64,000 nucleotides of DNA, taken from DATDAH01 sp963792205. Its GTDB lineage: Bacteria > Actinomycetota > Acidimicrobiia > Acidimicrobiales > DATDAH01. Position numbers and translations under genes: made by a program. Where the stretch lies: the NCBI GenBank assembly GCA_963792205.1, contig CAWBVI010000004.1:744001-808000 (forward strand), given 5' to 3'. The notes under the pieces are model-generated. The model searched no databases. It was given only the letters and a program-made list of their open reading frames with translations, and was not told the DNA's origin. How positions within the stretch are numbered: position 1 is the stretch's first letter; each line of letters opens with the position of its first letter. Positions 8,822 through 17,141 of the stretch are shown here, in pieces.

Positions 8822-9568
8822 TCAGCTGGTCGAGGCGGAGGCCACGGGCGGCCCAGTTCGGTCCGGGACCACGATCTTGTAGCCCACCCCCCGCACCGTC
8901 AGGATCCGCTCGGGGGCGGACGGATCCACCTCGATGCGGCTGCGCAGGCGCTTGATGTGGACATCCAGGGTCTTGGTGTCCCCCACGTAGTCGTGGCCCC
9001 ACACCTCGTCGATGAGCTGGTCGCGGGTCACGACCCGCCCGGACCGCTCGAGCAGGAGCTGCAGGACCTCGAACTCCTTCAGCGGGAGGTCGAGCGGCTC
9101 GCCGGAGATCGTGACCTCGTGGCGATCGGCGTCGAGGACGAGGTCGCCTGAGACGAGGACCTCGTCGCCCGTCCCGGGACGACGGTCGGGAGGCCGCTCG
9201 GCCGCTCGGCGCAGCACAGCTCGCATCCGGGCCACGAGCTCCCGGAGGCGATACGGCTTGGTCACGTAGTCGTCGGCACCGACCTCGAGGCCGACCACGG
9301 TGTCGACCTCGGACCCCTTCGCCGTCACCATGATGATGGGGACCTTCGACCGCGAGCGCAGCTCCCGGCACACGTCGACGCCGGACACCTTGGGCAGCAT
9401 CAGGTCGAGTAGGACGAGGTCGGGACGCACCAGGTCGAAGACCGCCAGGGCCTCGGCCCCGTCCCGGGCGATGTGCACCCGGAACCCTTCCTTCTTGAGG
9501 CCGACGTTGAGGGCCTCGATGAAGTTCTCTTCGTCCTCCACCACGAGGACGGTGGGGGCATCAGCCAC
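8822..9568 (-). CDS. regX3: OmpR/PhoB-family response regulator, RegX3-like
   Basis: This 248-residue regulator has a receiver domain (about 5-120) with acidic pocket Glu11/Asp12, phospho-acceptor Asp55 in LLDLMLP and the conserved Lys in VTKPYRL. A winged-helix DNA-binding domain follows (about 145-235; LPLKEFEVLQLLL and VRGVGYK). Its GTG start overlaps the stop of the upstream kinase by 8 nt, so the two are coupled. Position at the end of the pst-phoU block argues that it is the phosphate-starvation regulator (SenX3-RegX3 or PhoR-PhoP type). The symbol is by resemblance and context. Confidence 0.85.
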   Translation of the reverse strand: MADAPTVLVVEDEENFIEALNVGLKKEGFRVHIARDGAEALAVFDLVRPDLVLLDLMLPKVSGVDVCRELRSRSKVPIIMVTAKGSEVDTVVGLEVGADDYVTKPYRLRELVARMRAVLRRAAERPPDRRPGTGDEVLVSGDLVLDADRHEVTISGEPLDLPLKEFEVLQLLLERSGRVVTRDQLIDEVWGHDYVGDTKTLDVHIKRLRSRIEVDPSAPERILTVRGVGYKIVVPDRTGPPVASASTS

Positions 9569-10736
9569 GGCGGGCCTCCTGGTCACGAGAGGGTACGGAC
9601 ACGAGTGGGAGCCGGAGGGTGAACGTGGAGCCCTCGCCCTCGCGGGACGAGGCCTCGACCTCGCCCCCATGGGCCCGGGCCACGTTGCGGACGATGGCCA
9701 GGCCGAGGCCCGTGCCGCCCGTGCCGCGGCTGCGGGCCTTGTCGACCCGGTAGAAGCGCTCGAAGACACGTTCGAGGTCGTGCTGTGGGATCCCGATCCC
9801 GCGGTCGCGCACCACCACATCGGCGAAGCCGTCGCCGGGACGGACAGCGACCGTCACCGGTGAGTGGCCGTCGGCGTACTTGAGGGCATTGTCGACCAGG
9901 TTGGTGACCGCCGACCCGAGCTGGAGGCTGTCGGCCAGGCAGATCTGGTCGGGGGCGAGCTCGAGCTCGATCTGGACGCCGACCTGCTCGGCGTGCCGGG
10001 TGAGCTTGGCCACCACCTCCTCCACGAGGGCCGAGAGATCCACGGGGGCACGCCTCCGATCGCGACCCTCGACCTCGGAGAGCTCGAGCAGGTCGTCGAT
10101 GACCCGGCCCAGGCGGTGGGCCTCCTCGATGAGCAGGTCGGTGCGGCGCTCGGCTTCGGCTGGGTCGTCGGTGGCGGCGAGGGTCTCGGCCAGGAGGGCC
10201 AGCGCCCCGATCGGGGTCTTCAGCTCGTGGCTGACGTTGGCCACGAACTCCTGGCGGATCGCCTCGAGGCGGCGGAGCCGCGACTCGTCGCGGATGATCA
10301 CCACGGCGCCCAATCGGGCGCCGCTGGGGCCGAGCGGTGACGCGGCGACGGACACCTCACGCGTCGGTGGACCAAAGAGGTCGAGCTGGCGCTCGACCGT
10401 CCGGCCGTCGAGGGCCTCGGCGAGAGCGGCGTCGACCTCGGCGGCCACCAGCGCCTCCTCGTGGCGGGCGTCGGTCAGAAGCCCTGCGGCCGCGTTCGTG
10501 AACAGCCGGTGTCCGTCACCGTCGGTGACCACGATCGCTTCACCGACCAGGTCCAAAGCGCCTTCGAGCCGCCGGACCCGGTCGGTCACCCGGGCCAGCT
10601 CGGCCTCGGCCGCGTTCGCCCGGCGCCGGACGTTGCCCGCCCCCTCGGCCGACTGCCGGGACCACCGGTGCGCGATGAGGCCGACGACCGCGCCGCCGAC
10701 GGCGAGCCCGAGCACGAGGGCGGTGACGGGGTGCAC
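9561..10736 (-). CDS. senX3: sensor histidine kinase, SenX3/PhoR-like
   Basis: This 391-residue kinase has one N-terminal membrane helix (about 4-22), a PAS-like linker (about 60-150), the H box FVANVSHELKTPIGAL with the phospho-accepting His, and ATP-binding boxes NLVDNALKY (N), DRGIGI (G1) and GTGGTGLGL (G2). The absence of a large external sensor domain is typical of SenX3/PhoR kinases that read the Pst-PhoU complex rather than an external ligand. It begins 2 nt after the surE stop and overlaps regX3. Confidence 0.86.
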   Translation of the reverse strand: MHPVTALVLGLAVGGAVVGLIAHRWSRQSAEGAGNVRRRANAAEAELARVTDRVRRLEGALDLVGEAIVVTDGDGHRLFTNAAAGLLTDARHEEALVAAEVDAALAEALDGRTVERQLDLFGPPTREVSVAASPLGPSGARLGAVVIIRDESRLRRLEAIRQEFVANVSHELKTPIGALALLAETLAATDDPAEAERRTDLLIEEAHRLGRVIDDLLELSEVEGRDRRRAPVDLSALVEEVVAKLTRHAEQVGVQIELELAPDQICLADSLQLGSAVTNLVDNALKYADGHSPVTVAVRPGDGFADVVVRDRGIGIPQHDLERVFERFYRVDKARSRGTGGTGLGLAIVRNVARAHGGEVEASSREGEGSTFTLRLPLVSVPSRDQEARRG

Positions 10737-10738
10737 CG

Positions 10739-11506
10739 CTACGCGCTCCTCCGCAAGGGGGGTAGCGCAAGGTCGACCGGGAGCGGCTCGCCGATCCGTA
10801 TGCCGACCAGCGACGAGATGGCGGCGTAGCCGGCCTGCACGAGCGCGGTGTCCGAGCCCTCGGGCAGCTCGTCGTCGACCTCGCGGAACTCCATCTGTAG
10901 CCGACCCTCGCCCGACTCGGCGATGGCCGCTCGCACCGACCCGAAGGGGGCGAGGGAGGCCCAGCGCAGGCCGCGCACCTCGTGGGGCTCGGTGTTCGGC
11001 ACGTTGAGGTTGAGCACGGTCCGGACGGGCGCTTCGGCCAGCCAGCCGACCGCTTCAACGGCGAGATCGGCCGCGGTCGACCACCGCATCGGGTCACCCC
11101 AGTCCTGGCTCACCGCCAGTCCGGAGCGGCCGAGGTTCGCGGCGGTCAGGGCCGCACCCACGGTTCCCGAGTGCAGCGTCGCCCGTCCGGTGTTCAGCCC
11201 GGGGTTGATGCCGGAGACGACCAGGTCGGGCGGGGGGCCGAAGGCCTCGAGGTTGGCGGCGAACACGGCCAGTGCCGGCGTGCCCCGGAGGGCCACCGCC
11301 CGGACGCCGGGGGCGTCTTCCAGGTCGACGTCGCTGACCTCGATGTGGTCGTCGAGGTGCCACTGGCCGATCCCGGCACCGCAGCCGCTCTGGTCGGTCT
11401 CGGGGGCCACCACGAGCACCTCGTGGCCGGCTCGGTCGATCGCCGCGGCCAAGAAGCCGATGCCCCGGCTCTGGTAGCCGTCGTCGTTGGTGACAAGGAT
11501 GCGCAT
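10739..11506 (-). CDS. surE: 5'/3'-nucleotidase SurE
   Basis: SurE dephosphorylates nucleoside 5'- and 3'-monophosphates (and short polyphosphate in some species) using a divalent metal. The 255-residue protein begins MRILVTNDDGY with metal ligands Asp8/Asp9, and has the active-site loop VVSGINPGLNTG and the following HSGTVGAA segment. I chose ATG 11506, which has AGGAAGG upstream; a longer frame exists but its start precedes non-conserved sequence. It lies between phoU and the kinase, consistent with scavenging phosphate from nucleotides under Pho control. Confidence 0.92.
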   Translation of the reverse strand: MRILVTNDDGYQSRGIGFLAAAIDRAGHEVLVVAPETDQSGCGAGIGQWHLDDHIEVSDVDLEDAPGVRAVALRGTPALAVFAANLEAFGPPPDLVVSGINPGLNTGRATLHSGTVGAALTAANLGRSGLAVSQDWGDPMRWSTAADLAVEAVGWLAEAPVRTVLNLNVPNTEPHEVRGLRWASLAPFGSVRAAIAESGEGRLQMEFREVDDELPEGSDTALVQAGYAAISSLVGIRIGEPLPVDLALPPLRRSA

Positions 11507-11516
11507 GGGCGCCTTC

Positions 11517-12263
11517 CTATCCATCCTCGGTGAGATCGGCGACGAGCGCGGCCTCGACCGGCCCGGGCGTGTGGCGCTCGCGGGCATCGGCGATAGCCGC
11601 GGTGCCGTGCTCCGGCAACCAGCCGGTGACCAGGTACTGGACCCGCTCTCCCATGTTCACCGCGTGGTCGCCGATGCGCTCGTAGTAGCGGGCGATGAGG
11701 GCGAGCTGGACGGCCGTGTTCAGGTCGATCTGGTCGTCCTCGTGGGCGGCGATCACGGCCTCGATGAAGTCCTTCTGCAGGCTGTCGAGCACGTCGTCCA
11801 TGTCGTCGATGGCGGCGGCCAGGCCGGCGTCCTCGTCGAGGTAGGCGTCGATCGCCGCCTTGTAGAGCTTGGCCGCCTCGTCGCTCATCTGACCGATGAG
11901 GCCCCGGAGCCGGGGGGTGAGCTCCTCGCCGTAGATGCGACGCATCGTCTTGGCGATGTTGACCACGAGGTCGCCGGAGCGCTCGATCTCCGACGCCATG
12001 CGCAGGGCGCTCACCAGGACCCGGAGGTCGCCGGCCATCGGCTGCTGCAGCACGAGGAGCTGGTAGCAGTGCTCCTCGATCTGGAGGGTGAGGCGGTCGA
12101 GCTCGTCGTCGTGCTCGATGAGGGCCTTCGCCCCCTCGAGGTCGCTGTTGAGCAGGACCTGAGTGCCCCGGGGAATGACGTCGGTGACCATCGCGGCCAA
12201 GCGGGCGACCTCGGTCTTCACCTCGGCGAGGCGCTGGTGGAAGGTCTGGCGGGTGTCGGTCAT
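11517..12263 (-). CDS. phoU: phosphate signalling protein PhoU (copy 1)
   Basis: This 248-residue, mostly helical protein has the two PhoU repeats: the MASEIERSGDLVVNIAK block in the first and ARYYERIGDHAVNMGER in the second, both metal-binding E-x3-D type motifs. PhoU links Pst transport to repression of the sensor kinase. ATG 12263 has an AAGGAG site eight bases upstream. It sits directly after a second phoU and before surE. Confidence 0.9.
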   Translation of the reverse strand: MTDTRQTFHQRLAEVKTEVARLAAMVTDVIPRGTQVLLNSDLEGAKALIEHDDELDRLTLQIEEHCYQLLVLQQPMAGDLRVLVSALRMASEIERSGDLVVNIAKTMRRIYGEELTPRLRGLIGQMSDEAAKLYKAAIDAYLDEDAGLAAAIDDMDDVLDSLQKDFIEAVIAAHEDDQIDLNTAVQLALIARYYERIGDHAVNMGERVQYLVTGWLPEHGTAAIADARERHTPGPVEAALVADLTEDG

Positions 12264-12276
12264 GAGATCGGCTCCT

Positions 12277-12945
12277 TCAGCGAACTTCCGCCGCGAGGTG
12301 GTCAGGGTCTCCAGTGAACAGGTAGCGGAGCCGCGCGCCGAGGACCGTCGCATGATCGTCGATCCGGGAGAGCGCCTGCCCGGCGGTCATCGCCTTCACG
12401 GCGACGGCCACGGCGTCCTCGCCGGCGAGATGGTGGACCTCGATCACGAGACGCTCGGTGAGGAGCTCGATCTCCGGCGAGCCCGCCGACACCTCCTCCG
12501 CCAGCTCGACGGACTGGGCGGCGAAGGCCCGCAGCGCGAGGCGGTAGTGGTCGAGTGCCAGGTCGGCCAGTGAGGCGAGCAGGTCGAAGATCGCCGGCGA
12601 GGAGGTGAGCAGGGCCTGGTCGGGGGCCAGCTTGACCACCCGTAGAGCGAGGTCGCCGATGCGCTCCAGCTCGGCGGTGATGCGCACGACCGACACGATC
12701 AGACGGAGGTCGGAGGCCACGGGCTGCTCGCGGGCGAGCAGGTCGTAGCAGCGCTCCGTGAGCGAGACCTGCATGGCGTCGATCTCGTCGTCGGCCTCGA
12801 GGGCGAGCGCGGCCTCGCGCTCGCCGCCGTTGTGCAGGACGGAGCGCATACGTTCCAGGTTCTGGTCGACGCGCACGCCCATGACCTCGACCTGGAGACG
12901 CAGCTGCTCCAGCTCGGCCTGGTAGGCCGACCGGGCGGTGGGCAC
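12277..12945 (-). CDS. PhoU-domain protein (copy 2)
   Basis: This 222-residue protein is a diverged PhoU. The first repeat keeps ITAELERIGDLALRVV, while the second keeps only ALSRIDDHATVLGARLRYL. It follows pstB with a 13-nt gap and precedes phoU copy 1, so two PhoU-like proteins are made from the same transcript. GTG 12945 (followed by PTARSAYQAELEQL) is the first start after the pstB stop. The start is not backed by a good ribosome-binding site. Role inferred: regulator of the Pst complex or kinase, perhaps working with copy 1. Confidence 0.8.
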   Translation of the reverse strand: MPTARSAYQAELEQLRLQVEVMGVRVDQNLERMRSVLHNGGEREAALALEADDEIDAMQVSLTERCYDLLAREQPVASDLRLIVSVVRITAELERIGDLALRVVKLAPDQALLTSSPAIFDLLASLADLALDHYRLALRAFAAQSVELAEEVSAGSPEIELLTERLVIEVHHLAGEDAVAVAVKAMTAGQALSRIDDHATVLGARLRYLFTGDPDHLAAEVR

Positions 12946-12958
12946 CGGGGTGCCCGCG

Positions 12959-13909
12959 TCAGCCGAAGCGGCCGGTGATGTAGTTCTCGGTGCGCTCATC
13001 GCTCGGGTTGGAGAAGATGGTTTCGGTCCGGTCGTACTCGACCAGCAGGCCGGTCCGCTGGTCCCCTCCCTGTCCCTGCGCTGCCTCGCTGACCTCGGTG
13101 ATGAAGAAGGCGGTCCGGTCACTCACCCGGGCGGCCTGCTGCATGTTGTGGGTGACGATGACGATCGTGTACTCGTCCTTGATCTGCTGCATCAGGTCCT
13201 CGATGCGCGACGTCGCGATCGGGTCGAGCGCCGAGCAGGGCTCGTCCATGAGCACGACCTCGGGGTTGACCGCCACCGCCCGGGCGATGCACAAGCGCTG
13301 TTGCTGGCCACCAGAGAGGCCCATGGCGCTCTTGTCCAGCCGGTCCTTGACCTCGTCCCAGAGCGCCGCCTGGCGCAACGACTTCTCCACGATGTCGTCG
13401 AGGTCACCCTTGGCCGCCCCGCCGATGCGAGGGCCGTAGGAGATGTTGTCGTAGATCGACTTCGGGAAGGGGTTGGGCTTCTGGAACACCATCCCGATCC
13501 GGCGCCGTACCTCGACGGCATCCACCTCCGAGTCGTAGAGGTCGACCCCGTGGTGGAGGATCTTGCCCTCGATCCTGGCCGAGGGCACCAGGTCGTTCAT
13601 CCGGTTCAGGCACCGCAGCACCGTCGTCTTTCCGCAGCCGGAAGGTCCGATGAAGGCCGTGATCTCGTGCCGGCGAACGCCCAGGTTCACGTTGCGGACC
13701 GCTCGGAAGTCGCCGTAGAACACCGACAGGTCCTGGATGTCGAACACGGCCTGCTGCTCGTCCAGGGGCTCGTCTGGTTCGACGCCTTGGCGGACCGCGG
13801 GCTCAGGCTCACGGAACAGCGTCTCACCGTCCCCTTCGATCACGATCTCGCCGTCCTCATCGGTCACTGGATCCTCCGTTCCGGAGACGGTTCCGGTGTT
13901 GTCCGACAT
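12959..13909 (-). CDS. pstB: phosphate ABC transporter ATP-binding protein PstB
   Basis: PstB is the ATPase of the high-affinity phosphate importer. Walker A is GPSGCGKTT, the signature is LSGGQQQRL, Walker B is VLMDEPCSALD, the H loop is VTHNMQQA, and NPFPKSIYDN is PstB-specific. The protein is 316 residues because about 55 residues, strongly acidic, precede the usual start of the domain (QDLSVFYGDFRAV). Its ATG overlaps the pstA stop (TGATG at 13907-13911). The ATPase domain is intact. Confidence 0.95.
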   Translation of the reverse strand: MSDNTGTVSGTEDPVTDEDGEIVIEGDGETLFREPEPAVRQGVEPDEPLDEQQAVFDIQDLSVFYGDFRAVRNVNLGVRRHEITAFIGPSGCGKTTVLRCLNRMNDLVPSARIEGKILHHGVDLYDSEVDAVEVRRRIGMVFQKPNPFPKSIYDNISYGPRIGGAAKGDLDDIVEKSLRQAALWDEVKDRLDKSAMGLSGGQQQRLCIARAVAVNPEVVLMDEPCSALDPIATSRIEDLMQQIKDEYTIVIVTHNMQQAARVSDRTAFFITEVSEAAQGQGGDQRTGLLVEYDRTETIFSNPSDERTENYITGRFG

Positions 13910-14866
13910 CACACATCCCTCTTCCGGTCGTAGTGGTTCCGCAGCAGGATCGCCGCCGTGTTGAAGGCGAAGATCACGACGAGCATCACGATGATGGCGG
14001 CGCTCGTGTTGGCCTTCCAGTCGTCGCCAGGTTGCCGGGCCCAGGTGTAGGTCAGGTTCGGCAATGCGGTGAAGGTGCCCTGGAGCCGATCGACGAATGC
14101 CCGTGTCCTGGGCGGTGTCGAAGAACCCCGTGGCGGCGCCGACGAGGATGAGCGGAGCGGCCTCGCCGAGGGCCCGGGCCAGCGCCAGGACGGTGCCCGT
14201 GAGGATCCCGGGGGCGGCGTACGGCAGCACATGCGCCCGGGTCACCTCCCAGCGGGCAGCCCCGACACCGAACCCCGCTTCCCGGATCGATTCGGGGACG
14301 GCGCGCAGAGCCTCCGCCGCGGTGATGATCACGATGGGTAGCACCAGGATCGCCAGCGTGATCCCTCCGGCGATGATCGAGCGGCCCCCGGTGAAGCCTT
14401 CCAGGGTCTTCACGAAGACGGTCAGCCCGAGCAGCCCGTACACGATGGACGGCACGCCGGCCAGGTTCCGGATGTTGACGCTCACCAACCGGGTGAACAC
14501 GTTGGCGGAGGCGTATTCCTCCAGGTAGACGGCGGCGGCGATCCCCAGCGGGAACGAGACCGCAGCCACGAAGACGACGATGCACGCCGATCCGAAGATC
14601 GCCTGCCACACCCCCGACGTGGCGGGGTCGGCGGAGGTTCCCGACGTGATGAAGTCGAGTCCCCGGTCGGTGAGCACGTCGAGGCCGTTGCCGAGGACCG
14701 ACGCGATGAGGATGACCAGGATGGCCAGCGACACCAGGAGGCAGCTCAGCATCGCCCACCGGTACGCGGTGTCGGCGACGTCGACCTTGGTCCCCTTGAG
14801 GCGCTGGGCCACGGCGTCCCGGGTGATGGGAGTGGCGGCGGAGGCGGGCGTGGTGAGGGTGGACAT
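13909..14866 (-). CDS. pstA: phosphate ABC transporter permease PstA (frameshifted in this sequence)
   Basis: ATG 14866 opens a frame with a cytoplasmic N-terminus and the PstA membrane domain, including the permease loop ALRAVPESIREAGFGVGAARWE and LARALGEAAPLILVG. Near 14095-14100 the frame breaks. The C-terminus continues in another frame as FVDRLQGTFTALPNLTY and a last helix ending NHYDRKRDV. The span is 3n+1, so one extra base explains everything. Because the gene lies inside an intact pst operon I treat this as a likely sequencing error. PstA pairs with PstC to form the phosphate channel. Confidence 0.88.
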
Positions 14867-14877
14867 CCGGGGCTCCC

Positions 14878-15810
14878 TTAGTACCGCTGCCGGACCCGGG
14901 CGACGAAGCGCTCGGAGATGATGTTGAGCAAGAGCGTGATGATGAACAGGACGAGCCCCACGAAGAAGAGGCTCTGGAACGCCCCGCTGGCGCCACGGAC
15001 CTGGTCGGTGCCGGTGGCCAGTGAGGCCATGGCCGCGGTCATCGTCTGGCCGGGCTCGGTCGGCGTGGTGGTGAAGAGCGAGCCGCCGCTGGCGCCGGCG
15101 GCGATGGCAACCACCATCGTCTCGCCGATGGCCCGGGACACGCCCACGATGAAGGCGGCAACCAGACCGGAGACCGCGGCGGGGATCACGACCTGAATGG
15201 TCGTGGTCATCCGACGGGCGCCGAGCCCGACGGAGGCCTCCCGCAGTGCCCGGGGGACCGACCGCAGGGCGTCCTCGGAGATCGAGGCGACCAGCGGGAT
15301 GGTCAGGATCCCGACCCCCAGCCCGGCGGCCAGCAGGGTGAACTGCGGTGCTTCGGTGAAGATCGACTGCACCAGGTCGGGAGCGAGCACCGTGAGGGCG
15401 AAGAAGCCGATCACCACGCTGGGGATGCCGGCGAGGATCTCGATGATGGGCTTGAGCAGCCGACGCACCCGGGGCGGGGCGTACTCGGCGAGGTAGATGG
15501 CCGCGCCGACCCCGAGGGGCCACGCCACGATCATGGCGATGCCGGTCACGAGCAGCGAGCCGACGATCAGGGTCCCGATGTCGAACAGGCCCCGCCGTGG
15601 GAACCACCCGATGTCGGTCAGGCTGCTCCACGTGAAGTCCGCGCCGGTGACGAAGCTCAGCGCCTCACCGACGAGCGAGATGACGATGAGAATGGTGATG
15701 ACGATCGAGAGGATGGCGGCGCCCAGCAGCGCCCACCGCACGGCCTTCTCCCGACGTTGCCGGGAAGCGCTGATCTGGAGGTCGGAGACCGAGAGGGCGA
15801 TGTCAGTCAT
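14878..15810 (-). CDS. pstC: phosphate ABC transporter permease PstC
   Basis: This 310-residue protein has six or so membrane helices, the binding-protein-dependent permease loop ALRSVPRALREASVGLGARRM and ILAGIPSVVIGFFALTVL, both typical of PstC. ATG 15810 has AGGAA about ten bases upstream; a TTG two codons earlier is an alternative. It is separated from pstS by a 143-bp spacer holding a strong hairpin and lies 11 nt upstream of pstA. Confidence 0.94.
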   Translation of the reverse strand: MTDIALSVSDLQISASRQRREKAVRWALLGAAILSIVITILIVISLVGEALSFVTGADFTWSSLTDIGWFPRRGLFDIGTLIVGSLLVTGIAMIVAWPLGVGAAIYLAEYAPPRVRRLLKPIIEILAGIPSVVIGFFALTVLAPDLVQSIFTEAPQFTLLAAGLGVGILTIPLVASISEDALRSVPRALREASVGLGARRMTTTIQVVIPAAVSGLVAAFIVGVSRAIGETMVVAIAAGASGGSLFTTTPTEPGQTMTAAMASLATGTDQVRGASGAFQSLFFVGLVLFIITLLLNIISERFVARVRQRY

Positions 15811-15870
15811 GGTCAACGTTCCTGGGGCGTCGGTCCAACAGATCTTCTCTCATGCGGCTGGGGGGCGGCG

Positions 15871-15901
15871 ACGGGGCGGGTCGGTTCACGACCCGCCCCG
15901 T
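15871..15901 (-). terminator. intercistronic hairpin between pstS and pstC
   Basis: A perfect 13-bp inverted repeat (ACGGGGCGGGTCG / CGACCCGCCCCGT) with a 5-nt loop lies between the pstS stop and the pstC start. There is no U tract after it on the minus strand. This fits partial termination or 3' stabilisation of the pstS message, giving more binding protein than permease. Confidence 0.65.
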
Positions 15902-15953
15902 GCTGCTTTCCTCGGGCCTGGGGGGAGAGCTCAGGCCGTTCGAGGCCTGTCGC

Positions 15954-17019
15954 TCAGGCTTGGGTGATGACGGCGATGCCGTCGATCCCGATCTTGAGCT
16001 CCACATACTCGATGCCAGCCTCCTCACAGGCTGCCGCCTCCTCATCCTCGATGGGACGGGAGGCGTCGGAGATATCGGTCTCGCCGCCACAGAACAGCTC
16101 GAAGCCGTCGCCCGTACCCGGACCGTCGACCGACACGCTCACGCCGGTGTTGGCCCCGGAGAAGCCCTCGGCCACGAGCGAGCTGATGGGCTCGACCGTC
16201 GACGACCCTGACACGACGACCTCGCCCGAAACACCCTCTTCGGGCTCACCCGGGGATCCACCGGCGCCCTCCCAGGCACTTCCGGTCTCGCCCCACGCCG
16301 CCTCGTCGAGCTGGACGTAGCCGGCATCGGCGACGGCGGCGTAGCCGTCGTCACCCAGGTAGTAGTCGACGTACGACTGCACCGCGGGGTTCTCGGCGGC
16401 GTTGGCGGTGTTCACGTAGATGTAGAGGTCGCGGGACAGCGGGTACTCATTGGCCGCGATGGTCTCCGGCGTGGGCTCCACGCAGGTGCCGTCCTCGCCG
16501 GCGATCTGGAACGCCCGGACCGTGTCGGTGTTCTCGCTGTAGAAGGCGATAGCCGACCCAGCCGAGGGAACCCTCGCTACCGCCCACGCCCTCGATGATC
16601 ACGTTGTCGTTGGGCGACGACGTGTAGTCGGGCCGGGGCAGCCAGTTGTCCTCGGGCACGCCCTGGGCCTCAGCAACCGGCTCGATGGCCAGCTCCGTGA
16701 AGCTGTCGAAGGTGCCGGACTCCTCACCGGGGCCGGTGATGGTCAGCGGGGCATCGGGGAACTCGGCGCCGTACGCCGAACCCGCGGTGTCGGCCAGCTC
16801 CGTGGCCTCCGACCAGTTGGTGGCCGTGGCCTCGGGCCCGACGAGGGCGTAGATCGCCTCGAAGTCGAGGCATTCGGGCAGGGCCACGGCCGACTCCTCG
16901 TCGGAGCCGCCCTCCTCGGAGCTGCCGCTACCGCCGTCGTCGTCACCACAAGCTGCCGCCAACAGCGCCAGCACGGCCAGAAGGCCTAGGAGCCACCGGA
17001 GGCGGCGATTGCGCAACAT
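15954..17019 (-). CDS. pstS: phosphate-binding lipoprotein PstS, circularly permuted (frameshifted in this sequence)
   Basis: ATG 17019 follows GGGAGG by nine bases and encodes a lipoprotein signal (LLAAAC) and an acidic linker. The body then begins at LPECLDFEAIYALVGPEA, which is normally about residue 100 of PstS, and continues through PDAPLTITGPGEESGTFDSF and PNDNVIIEG to the usual end YYLGDDGYAAVADAGYVQL. The normally N-terminal segment follows at the C-terminus: GEVVVSGSSTVEPISSL, then VDGPGTGDGFELFC, TDISDASRPI and GIDGIAVITQA before the stop. All parts are present once, in permuted order, including the phosphate-binding SGSSTV loop. One extra base near 16547-16552 breaks the frame (GWVGY continues as AFYSENTDTV). 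Confidence 0.85.
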
Positions 17020-17108
17020 CAAACATTTCCTCCCGGAAGAGGGCGTGTGGCCCTTGGGTCTCTGTCGGGAGGGGAACCTAGAGACGCCCTTTGGACCGCA
17101 TCCGGCCG

Positions 17109-17141
17109 TTAGGTGACGTCCGGGTGAACTCAGGATGAAGC
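17109..17141 (-). promoter_or_regulatory. PHO box (three 11-bp direct repeats) upstream of pstS
   Basis: On the minus strand three consecutive 11-mers read GCTTCATCCTG, AGTTCACCCGG and ACGTCACCTAA. Each has the TTCAyCC/GTCAyC core of actinobacterial PHO boxes bound by PhoP/RegX3. They end 90 bp before the pstS start and overlap the 3' end of the M48 protease gene. A TAGGTT at 17075-17080 (minus) may be the -10. RegX3 encoded downstream in the same block is the expected activator. Confidence 0.75.

Noticed and set aside
12959..15631. One 890-residue minus-strand frame covering pstB and most of pstA
   Set aside because: The join is an out-of-frame stretch after the pstA frameshift; separate starts, a TGATG overlap and normal protein sizes show two genes.
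15871..15901. Rho-independent terminator ending a pstS-only transcript
   Set aside because: The stem is perfect but has no U tract on the minus strand, so full termination is not supported; kept as an intercistronic element.
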